From Pomphorhynchus laevis (taxonomy: Eukaryota; Acanthocephala; Palaeacanthocephala; Echinorhynchida; Pomphorhynchidae), in assembly GCA_012934845.2 (NCBI GenBank), contig WNNJ02002437.1:1-64000 (forward strand): 64,000 nt of DNA, written 5' to 3'. Below, one piece after another: positions 1 through 12,300 of the stretch. The translations under genes and the position numbers were made by a program. Within the stretch, counting starts at the first letter, position 1. Every line of letters begins with the position of its first letter. The notes under the pieces were generated by a model. The model did no database searches. It was not told the DNA's origin and saw only the letters and a list, made by a program, of their open reading frames with translations.

Positions 1-398
1 AAATTTAATAATTTGTAAATTAAATTTATATATAATTTTAAATTATATTTAAAAATACTCTTGACTCGCCCCTATGGCGTTTATTTAATCTAAGATTATA
101 ACTCGTCTAATGTACTCCTAACTAACTACATTCTGATTTCTTAAAGTAACAGCCGAATTAATACCTCCTGAGTTGCTAGCCGTAAAATATAAACATTTAT
201 TACCTTTTAATATAAATACGGTTTTCTATGGTTAGGCATAATCAATTATCTACACAAGAAAATTCTTTTATATAAATATTTACAACGTTTTGGTCATACA
301 CAGTGACCCTTTTCAAGATAATACTTTTAAAGATAGTGATCTTTTTCAAGATATTAGAAACACGGTATATCTTACTGCCTCTATGCTTTTCATGTTAG
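1..398. other. Intron of PICK1 with a diverged hammerhead-like/Penelope-related repeat
   Basis: AT-rich intron upstream of the PDZ exon. Positions about 225-345 resemble one arm of the palindrome at 6690-6890 (GGCATAATCAATTATC, ACGTTTTGGTCA, CACAGTGACCCTTTTCAAG). The methionine-initiated frame at 290-499 is this repeat running into the real PICK1 exon at 399, so its first 36 residues are not PICK1. Confidence 0.5.
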
Positions 399-3300
399 GT
401 GATGAAATTATAGCTATTAATGGTAAAAATGTCAAAGGATCCACTCGCGATCTGATAGCCAAAATTATTCGAACATCTACGGTATGCATTTTTCATTGAC
501 TACACAACTTATAATAATGTAATTTACAAAAGATCATATGGCATAATTAATATGGCATATGGCATAGACGTATTCAATATTTAACACTTATAGTGTTGTA
601 AAAAAGGTAAAAAAATATAGAGTTAATATTTAATTGCGTCTTAAGTAATTAAATCACTTTCTAAGTAATCACGTATATTTTAGTAACCTCGATTATAAAG
701 AAAAAATATCAATACAAGTTTTAAAACGTAAATAACAATTTTAAGTTAAGTTAAGAAAAAAAGTTGAACTGTCTGTTTCAGTCCAGCAATCGTCGAGATC
801 GACGCCGTTTTTATCGAAATCCTCATCAGATGTAGATGATGATTCATCAGAACTTACCAAGCAATTCTGGACGAATTCTATTTTATCGACCAGTTTTCCA
901 CATGTAACAACCTTCATGCTTGAATATCCAGCTATCATATCGATATTAAATTCCTTCGTGCTACAGCATTGGTCTAGCATGTGATTCATTACTTCCTCGC
1001 ATAGTTGATCAACGTTATCATCATTGGTTAATATTGTATCAGAAGGCGTTGCCATTGTCGAATCTGGATGTGTAAGGCTATTTTCTTGTTTTGCAGTTTC
1101 GGTAACAACAGATTTTAGATTTATAGAGGAATCTTCTTCAATAAAATCGATAAACTCCGATACCCATTTAGGGTTGATCTTCGTGTTGACATCGCAGAAC
1201 GCTCGTATGATTGATAGGAAACAGAATCTGAGCTGCTCCGGTGTTTGAATAAGCCCAGGACGTTCATTACGAAGATTGTGTAAAATATTCATAAGTTGAG
1301 CATGAGAGTTACAACCTTCACTTGCTGCAAGTAGAGTGAGTACGATATCTACAAAAGCAAACGTGCCACTTCTTCCGATACCAGCACTGCAATGAATAAC
1401 TGGTGAGTGTTCGAAGACATGTTGACTTCGTAATATGCTAAGAAAACGAAGGAAATTTTCAGGGCAAGAGGGTTCGCCAAAGTCAGGCCAATCAGTATAA
1501 TTGTAATGATGTATATCTCTTGTTTCGCCTGTATTGCTTTTTAGAACTTTTAAAATCCTCTTTACAAACGAGTCGTAATGTATTCCAGATTGAAATTCAA
1601 CAGTCATATCGATATCGTTCAAACGCATAATTGCCGTATCTTCTTCGGTAAGACCATCGATTAGTATTTTTTCCATAGTGCACTCCATTGTAAAAAACTT
1701 GAAGCATTTGGAACGGCCCTTTTCTACTAACTTATTCAGAATAATAATCGACCGAACGTTATCTTGCCAAACCATATTCCAATAATGTGAGATCGTGTTC
1801 GACAAAGGGCCCTGAGAAAGTATGTATGATCGATTTGCAGGTTTATATCCAACAAAGTTAGCATTGATATACGATGTTTGACAGTTTTTAAGCTTTACTA
1901 ATGTGCTGTCGACTTTTCCATTGCGTTCTAAAAAAGGATACGCAGTGTAGTTATATCCACCCGACTGTTCATAGTCGCGATCCCATTTATTCGTAAGATT
2001 TAGATCTTTTAATTGACTCGGAGCAAGCCCGCGCATATTGGTGGGCATCTGTAATCCATAATCTTTTAATCTTAGAAATTCTCGAAAACCTTCACACTTT
2101 TTATTTCGGTTGATTTGACTGCATATGGATTTTGGTATTAGTTCGTCGGAACCCTTTGTCGGGTTCAATGATATGCGGGAAAAGCTGGCGGATGAAGGCT
2201 CCGTAGGCCCGCTTTCAGAAATATTTAATTCGCGGGCTTCGGCAACTGCTTCTTCGTCTGATTGGGGTAATTCTGTTTGGCCGTCATCATTCGGACGCAT
2301 ATGTATTATCGTGGAGTCAAGAAAATTGTAATCAGTTGTTGAACTGTGAATGCAAACTTCGCGAGGTTCAGGATGGCAAATGTTCGGATTTATTTTGTCG
2401 AAATATGAATGATAATTGTTTTCAATGCTCGATAGAAGGGCCTTTGCATTTCCTCGCATCAACGCGATTGAAATACGCTGAAACAGGCGGGCTGCTGCAA
2501 TATCGTACGACATTGATGAACGAAGAGCTAAATTTCGAGCTATGCGCCTAACTACTTGCTCACCCTCTGGATTCCAGCCTCCGTAACACTCTAGCACAGC
2601 AGGGGTGAAGTTGTACCCTGCTTCGATCATTTGAGCCCGGTATTTCCTGTCTTTGACATTTGAGGCGTACTCATTGGCAGAGAAAAGTTGGGTACGAGCG
2701 GCATGGCGGATGTAGGCCTTCTGTAGCGGGTTTGTAATCGCAAAATCCACTGCTTCCGGCGGATCTTCGTAAATTAAAATATCAGCCGGTCTTTCTCTGA
2801 GATTCTTTATCAGGTTCGGGACTTCTCGTCCAACGTGCATTTCAGCCGATTGTGCAGCCTGAAAAACAATGTCTCGTATGCCATTATGACGTAGGCCTGT
2901 GAAACCTCCAAAAGAGCATGTTAAGGCATGGAAACCCATACAATCAGCTTTACGGTAACACCTACTGCACCTGTAGATTTCATCAGAAATGGGAATGCCC
3001 AGCCAGAAACGTATTAGGACAGAAAATTCGTTGTTGGTCAGCGCTAGACCAAGACTTTTGTTGGGTGTACATTGTAGCCAAGCATTTGCGTGGGGAGAGG
3101 ACACTGAAACTATTCGCGCTTTGTCCGCCTCACTCGATCTCGATTTTAACTGATCTAGCATGGCTGAGTCAATGAGAGAGGACAATTTTCCCTGTACTGT
3201 CGACACAACGAACTTAGTTGAAACTTCCTCTAGTGCGTTTTTTGATGTGATGAATATAGGAAAAGTACTAGCATCCAGATCAAGAGAAGTTGCGACAGCT

Positions 3301-6300
3301 TGAGTGCTTGCTATAAAAGCTGCTGAACAGTGTTTTAGAGTACTTCTCAGACCGCGTCCGCCCATTTTCAGAGGAAGTTCAGCTTGAAACTTTTCCTTGG
3401 TTGAAAGTTGAACTGATGTGATTATTCCAAGTGCGCGCATAACTGCCTCGTCGAACCGATGGCAGAAGTCGTCCATAAAACGGAAGTCAACGTTTCTCAT
3501 GTAAAATGCCACTCTAGAGGCTGACGCGCAGTGTCGCAAAAGCAAATAAGCTACATGAGCATCAGGAATTGATGTCACGAGATCTATATCGTGGAGGAGT
3601 TTGGGCATAACCTTTTCGAGCATGAACGACTTGACAAAATCAGGCGAGCCAATCGGACAACCGAGTAGTGAAAAATTGCGACCACTCACAACTGTACAAG
3701 GTTGCTGAGAAGTATTGTTGATGGATTGAATATCGTCTGTGTTTCCTATAAGTTCCGTCTTACCCCAGTTAATGGACAATCCAATCATTGAAAATTCTGA
3801 GGGGATAACATTCAGTGCAAGAGCAATGGCATTTGGGTTGCCCCCAATGATGCTATCATCCAAATACCATTTGTTGAAATGAATGCCTTCCATATTGTTA
3901 AGCTGTGCAAGTACTGGGTGGATTGCCACAGAGAACAGTAGAGGGCCTAAGGGGTCACCTTGTTGAACTCCGGATTCAGATTTTAGGTATTGCGAGCCGA
4001 AACGGAGATAAGTGGGGTGATCGTAGCACCAACGTACCCACGCTGCCATTTGAGGAATTTGAGATTCAATTGCTCTCAAGAAAATACGCCTGTCAATAGT
4101 GTTAAATGCGTTCGACACGTCGATTTTTGCCCACGTCCAATTTCCCAATTCAGGCATGTGTTCGTTCGTGCGGCGGACCTGATGGATTATGTTGTCAATG
4201 CCGTTCGGTGTTGCAACGCCCATCTGTAATGGTCTGAGAATCGTTACGAACTCTCCTCTTAACTTCGAACAAACGCACTTTGAGCATATTCGTCAGAGTG
4301 TATCTCCAATTGCAATGGGGCGAATACCTCCGTTTGGCTTTTCTAGAGCGATGAGGTTCGCGCCTGCCAAGAAAGGAGCAACTTGTTGTGGTAAATCACC
4401 TGGCACCATGTTGTTTATCAATTGCGTTAAGCGTGAAAGAAGTGTTCCTGAGAGATCGGCGGAAATGAGGTCCTGCAAGTGTTCGGGCCTCAGTCCAAGA
4501 CAACCAGGCGATGATGCTGCGGGGAAAGAAAATACAGCGTCTTTTACGGTATCACTGTCAAAAAGAATAGGCTGACTATTACAAAGGTATGAGTGATGTA
4601 TGTCTTTACCCGCGGGGTGCAAGTGACCCAGCCGCTGTCGAACTTCATCAGTGGGTGAAATATATCGGGAAGAGGATAAACGTTGCATGGCCTTACTGTA
4701 ATTACCCTGTCTTGCCAAATCTATTGACGACATCATTGTACTAGTGTGAGCTGTTTTTTTTGAGAATTGAGAAATGGCAAAACTTGATCGCGTATCTCTC
4801 CGAGCTGTCTGGATTCAATGTTATCTAGCATTCAAGATATACCCTGTAGAGTCGCGTTGCGGCGTCTTGAGGGGCGACCTTTGATATCTGACTTAATGAA
4901 GGCAATTTTGGCAAAACCGAGAAGGAGTGTCCAAGATGCGGGTGAACGATAATGCAGCGCATCAGCAATGAGTCTTGACAATATTCGAGCAGACCTGCTT
5001 CGAAGATTCCAGGGAATGCGTCGAAAAGTAGGCACTTCAGATTGCCATAATTCGCGAAGGAACGACCAGGTGATGTATGACTCACTCACCGCGTCAACGT
5101 GAGCCTCAGTTGATGTATGACCAGACGTTTTAAGGAAGATGTCATCATTAACACGCTTATTCTCCGAAAACAAAAAGTTTGTCGGCGGAACAGTGACGTT
5201 AGTAGTGGCAGCCATTGGAGTTGGCGGGAGAGACGATCCTAGGCATCGAGAACGTATTGGTCCGTGTACCTTTATGAGTCCGAGCTTAGTAATGGAAATA
5301 ACTCGCCCACAAACTGAACAAAGCGAGGAGGTATGTGAAGGGAGTAGATGAGGAATTGGGTTTCCTGACATGACGTTGTTATTGCAAACCACTCGATCGC
5401 TGAGTTTTAAATTTACGACTGATTTGATGACACTCAAATTTTGAACATAAAAATCGTTGGTATTCTTTTCAATTTTGTAGATTCGATAGTTCAATTAAAG
5501 ATGAATAGGATAATATTTTGATATTTTGATGATTTACTTAAGCCCCATTCTTTGTATGTTTATTAGAAACCAAAATTTTTTTTAAATTTTTTTAGTTTTA
5601 AAACAATACAATATCAAATACAATTTTTTGTATTTGATAATTATTCGTAAATTATATAAATTAAATGAGAGAATCATATTTTTTGAAATCGAAAAATATA
5701 AAAAAGTAAATAAAATGAAAATTAATTTACAAATAATAATTTTAGCTAAATTAGTATTGAATTAATATTATATTATTTAATTATTCAATTATATTACATC
5801 ATTTAAATTATATATGATTTACCTTTTTTAAATTAAGTCTTTGAAAATTAAAATTAAAGTAAAATTAATCTTATAAAAGTAATTTAAGCTTAAATTTAAA
5901 TGTAAGTAATAAGGTATGTATAGGCATAAAATTAAAACAATCTAAAGAATGTATTCTTCTATATGACTTCTATAGGCATAAAATTAAAACATGTATTCTT
6001 CTATATGACTTCTATTACGATAAATGCATAAACTTTAGCTATTTCTTAACTAGAATACTTACCTATTACAAAATGCTCTGTCGTGCTTTAACTTTTTTTA
6101 TTTTAAAAAGAGTAAACATTTCATTAAATTAATAAATAAATTAATTGATTAAACAAATTAATTAAAAAACAATAAGTAATTAAATAATAAATAAAATGAA
6201 AATTATTTAACAAAGTAATTGTATAAAAAACAATTAGTAATTAAATAATAAAATAGTTACTTTGTTAATTGCTAAGTAATTAGCAAAGTAAATTTAAAGA

Positions 6301-9300
6301 AATTTGTTTATTTGAATCGGTCAAGTTAAAAAGTTCAACACATTGTGATAAGCGATAAGTGGATTTTTATTGTGCAAAAGAAAATGGATTAGTCTGTTGT
6401 AGACTGATATTTCTTTTAATCGTAGCAAAAGTAATGAAAATAAAGTTTGTATTTTAATGCTTTACCCATTATATACAAGAGAAGTTAATGTAAACTAATA
6501 ATCCATTTGAATTAATGTAAATGCCAGTATTACATTGGTGCAAATTACGATATTATGAAAGTTATTGAATTTAGTTTTAATTTAAAGGTAAATATAGTTT
6601 TAATTTAGTTACATTTAGTTTTAATTTAAATATATTTCATGAACTGTTAAAATTACATTCGTGTGCCACGTAATCTGTTTTTTAGGCATTATTAATTATC
6701 CACACGAGAAAAACAAATTTTTTTGTTAGAGTTAATTATAACAACGTTTCGGTCAATCACAGTGACCCTTTTCAAGTTGTGAGGGTCACTACTATCAAGG
6801 GTCACTGTGATTGACCGAAACGTTGTTATAATTAACTCTAACAAAAAAATTTGTTTTTCTCGTGTGGATAATTGATAATGCCTAAAAAACAGATATTTCA
6901 TGAACATTAGATTAACGATTTCCATGCAAATAATACGAATGCATGTATTATTTGCATGAACCTATTCGGATATGATATTTGGTATAATATTTAAACATTA
7001 AAATAACGTATTTTTTTGCAATTAATGTAAATTCAAAATAATTTCTCAATTGCAATAGCTAATTATTGTTTTTCGTTATTTTTATAAACAGAATTTGGTA
7101 ATAACGTTTAAGCGGATTGACGTTACTTTAAACGAACAAAGAAATTTCGATATAGGTTTGTTATTTTGCAATTATTTTTATGAGAATTAAATTGTAATCT
7201 ATAAATTGCAATATAAACAAGTTTTCTATATGCAAGATATTTAGTGAACCAAGAAGATTAATTTATTTCCTACAAACAAAACAATATTTCAAACCTTATT
7301 TAGTTTTTTAGTACAATGCAATTTTTGTTAAACAGGTAGAGATTAATTGTCCATTATCAAATATTGAATTGTTGTTCATAATAGTCGAGAATTGATTTAG
7401 GATCGAATCACAGAAAATAAAAGCTATTGATTCTAACATTTTATGGCCACACTTGTTGTAATCGACAGCAAAGTGTTACAGTATGTCACTTTCTATATAA
7501 ATGAGATAATAAATTAAAATTGAATATTAAAATAAAATGGCTTTTTTTTTAATTGGCGAATAATAAACATTTAATGTTGACGAGTTTTCCAACATTGAAT
7601 GCTGATCATTGAATGCTGATGTTGACAAGTTAGCATTAATGCTAACATTTAACATTAATTTTAAATGAATTAAAAGTAGCTGCTGCCCAATTTGGAATTG
7701 AGCAGCAGCTACTTTTGTTATCCTTAATTAAGGATATCCTTAATTAGATTACAATCAAATTACTTGGGTATTCATGAAGAACTAAAATATGGATAATTTG
7801 ACTCTTCAATCTAAACAAAATATCAAAAATAACAAGTCGGCATTAAAATTTGCTTAAATAAATTAACACAAGTAATTAGGAGATACCTAATTACTAGTCA
7901 TCTACCTAATAGATGATTATATTAGGTAGACATAATATATTAGGTCTACCTAATCATTAGCGAGACTTATAAAAACAGAAGAAATTGTGTTTTAGCGATT
8001 CATCAAAAATAAATATTTTAAAAAATGACGAAAAGTAAATAGCGATCTTATTGATCAATAAATTAAGGTAATCAGATTAATTTTTATCCACAAAAATCAG
8101 CACAACATTTTATATCTATCGGTTTTATCAATGATCCGGTATAACCAATTTTATAAATTTACCATTATGATGTAAGCCAAAATATTAAATTAGAATACAA
8201 AATTACATAAAAATCAAATAAATCTAGGTTCATATGTGGTACTTTGAAATGTACATTAAAAACACTTTCTGTTTATATGAAATTAATTTGAAATTTTGAT
8301 GACAATTTCTTTTAAATTATTGTTATTAATATGTTAACATCAATAACATAATTGTTTTTTATTATTCTAGGGTTAATAGCATTAAAGTTAACATTTAACA
8401 TTAATTTTAAACACAAGTGGACAAGTTTCCTGTTTCTTTCTTTAAAAAACAAAAAATAGGGAAGATGCTGATGGGATACAGTAGGATCTTGAAGGAATGA
8501 AATAACGAATGAAGGATCTCGATAGAGTTAATCCAGAAAATACACTGAAACAAGAACAAAAGCCCTTGCTAAAGTTGGAGAATGAAAGAATAATTTCCAA
8601 GATAAATTAAATCATATCTTCTAAATACTAAATATAAATTGAATTCTACGGGATATCTATAAACGATTATTTTGCTAAACCGTGAAAATACTTGTTTAAT
8701 TTTTAATTAAAAATTAAATACTGGCCTATTTCGATATCAATTTTCGTGTATAATTTTGAAAATCACTTTAAAATAATATCAAGTTATATTCTTCAATACT
8801 TTAGATAAATATTGACTTTTGAAGTGGAGAAGCTACTTAATTGTATTTACTGATTGTTTAAAATGCATTTTATCATATATCTTTTGTAAATAATATGTAC
8901 AGATATTTGTAAAATAAAACAAATCAACGATTGTATGTTACAGAGAATATTAAAAATTTCTTAATCGATTATAGAGATTTTTATAAATCGATAATATATA
9001 ATATATATTGTATATTATATATAATATTATATATACGCTATTATATATAATATTATATATACGATATTATATATTATAATATTATATATAATATTGTATA
9101 ATATTAGGCATCTTGTTCTCGAGTGATGGTAGGAATAACAGGGAGATTGCGAGATAGATGTGTGCTACTTAAGCATTAATGGCTTCATTCACCGATCAGT
9201 TATGGTATAGATAGGGCTAAGCTTTCAGGTAAAGCTTTCAACTTATTGCTAAATATCCTTACCCATTCTCTCTTGTGAACATGAACTTTTGGTCATGACA

Positions 9301-12300
9301 GGTAGGACTAGATAATGAGTACATGCGATCGAAATGAGGCTCATTCGTTGAGTGGCCGGCTTAGCCTTAGAGATAAAGTCCGGTCATCCTCGAGAATCTT
9401 GAAATAAAGTCGCTGTTTCTTCAAGTTGAAGGAAGTCAGCTGGGGTGGCTAGTACACGTTTTGAGGATGGCTAGGGGCGTCTTCCTTGTGAAGTGTTTCA
9501 GATTGGACTTTCTGGAAAGAGGCTCACAATCAGATCGCGGTAAAAAAGGAAATATCAAGCTCTCAATGTTGCCAAGGAATGCTTTAAACTATCTAAAATG
9601 GAAGTGTGGTCGGTCACTCAAGATCATGATACTTGGTTACTTCTCGAATGCGCACTGCCTTTACAACCCGACCTCCGGATCAATGTAAACAATAAACAAA
9701 TTATATTTATTTTAGTAAATGTTATGTTATATATTAATATAAAATTATATATATTATAATAATATATATTATTAATCGATTTTATAAATCGATATTTTAT
9801 GGAATATTAGTATATGTAATATGAAAGTTTTGAATAATCAAGGTTTAGCAGCGAAGTTGTGGTGATCGCTCTACATTAAAAATAAATTGTTGCGATCGCA
9901 TTACAAGTTAATATAATTTCAAAACAATTTTATAAGTTTAATTGCCTAGTTTTAACATTTTTAATTGCTTTGTTTTAACATTTTTAATTGCCTAGTTTTA
10001 ACATTTTTAAAATTAATAATAGACAATACCTCTATAATGTATTATACATTTATAGCATTGTAATGCATCTTTTTAATTTTCCTAATCTAACATACAACAT
10101 ATCTATTAGTTACGAAGAAAATTAAGCATAAAGTTGTTGATCAACTAACACCAAATACCGCGAACTTTCTAGGTTTAACAAGAGCGATCTTATGTAATGG
10201 TATGTCGATAATATATTGATTTGTGCTTAAATTGATTTTTCTTAAATAGATACACTAGTCAAGAAACTAGAGCACATTAATAAGCTGGATACGTTTACAA
10301 AGAAACTTTTTAAACAGATGTGTAGGTTATGCGAACACTATCTTCACCTTAACGATATTCGAGCAGGTAAATAATGCAGTTTAAAAATAGATTATAGATT
10401 TTCACTATTTAAAAAAAAATTTACAGTTGTAGCTTAAATAAGTAAATAGTTAAATAGTTCTCATTAGCCGTTTGCCTGTGGGGTAATAAGTGACAAAAGT
10501 ATATTCATTATAAACAGGAATGTGTAGTAATAAAGATAAAATCATATTGTGACAACTAGCATTTCCGACACGATTATTTCGGCAGTTGTCATAAATACAA
10601 AGTATAATTGGTCGTATCGTCTTCAACGTTACAATATTTACAAATAAGCATTATCGATACAAGCATTAACTTGAATTCGAGCTGTAAGTAAACATACTAA
10701 ATAATCTTGCTACTACTTTTATTCAAGGACACAAACAGAAAAGTCTAAACTTGCTCTTTACAACCTTCGTCGAGAAACTCAACCTGCAATGCGCCTATCA
10801 CAGACGCCTAGCCCCAATGGGAGCGTTTCAACCTTATTCTACTCATCGCTACATAAAAGACTAAGGTCGGAATGGCCCACTGGGGGGGTTAGGCGTCTGT
10901 GGTAGCGCATTCCAGATTTAACTTCCCGACGAGGTTGTTAAAGCATGTAGGTTTAGACTTTTCTGTTTGTGCCAGTTAATAAAAGTTGCTTCAAAATTCT
11001 TTCCTAGTAATGTAGCGTCACCAGTAGTTGTAGACTAAACAATTGTTAAAAGCTAATGTCGACACATTAAAAATTACGTTTGAACATAAATTATTCCCAA
11101 CCATTTTCGCAAGCCAAACCCTTAAAATGCTTTGGACACATCCAAATGCAATATATGTGGTCACTGTCTCGTTCAGCGTTTATAAAAACGCTGAACGAGA
11201 CAGTGACCGCTCAATGCTGAAAAGCGACGAAAAAATAAATTCAGCGTAACTATGTAAACACGGACTCTTTTAATATTTATTAAAATTAATAACTTGCGTT
11301 ATCATGTAAGATAGTTTACATAGCAGTAGCTTATATTCCATGGCTTTATTATTAGAAGATAACGTCACTGTTCAATGCCAAATCGGTTATTCCTGGAAAG
11401 TTTAGCAAGTTCGCAATATTCAGATCCACATTTATTTTGAATTGCACGCTTTGTAAGCATTCAGCATAATCAATTTTATTTGCCTTTGAAATAGACTCAT
11501 GAATGTCGGTTTCAAATCGTTATTGAAAATAGGAAAGTCATCCAACGACAAAAATAATTATTGTTACCAACAATTCGATTACATTGTAAAACCATTATCA
11601 AAGAAATGTAATCAATTTATTATAATCAGAACTTTTAACTGAGAAATATTTATATATTTACCTTTTAGATTTAGGAACGATATTTTGCAATATTGGGGTA
11701 AGAGATCCTCAGAAAAATGCATGTACAGCATTTACGAAAATTGGCGAATTGCATAAGCTGTTGTGCAATATTCATAAAAATGGCTATCCGACATTGAATA
11801 AGGTAATAATGTCAAGGTATTAAACGAAGAACTAAATTCGAGATAATTATGAAAAGTTGAAATTAAATGCGTGCCAATTTAAAATACAATTTCAACTCAA
11901 GTCCTGTGATTTTACTAATGTACATTCTTTACAATCTATATGCAATATAGATTTATATACTTTTTACAACCTCTATACACTTTTACAATCTTTAGAAAAA
12001 GGCATTTTAATTTTTTTTACTTGCTCTACAACTCAAGAAATGTTTTTATTTTACCTGAATTGCTTGCTTAGGAATTTGTATAATATCTCCAATCACATAA
12101 AAATCATTTGGTGTACACTATTTCGTTTCTAGAATTGATTCGACGCCAATATTTTATCCTTAAAGTTTTTAAGGTCTAACGCAGTCATATTTAAAACAAC
12201 ATTTGTTTACAAATGATTATTTATTAATAACTTCATATTAAGAAATATGACCGGAGTTATTATTTATTGCCGATCGTCATTTTGGTTCGTAATTATCAAG

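Noticed and set aside
290-499. Methionine-initiated 69-residue protein
   Set aside because: The first part is repeat sequence plus intron; only 399-481 is coding (PICK1 PDZ exon, between clear splice sites).
9461-9688. 75-residue frame in a G+C-richer block
   Set aside because: No recognisable motif, no splice context; more likely a piece of an unclassified repeat.
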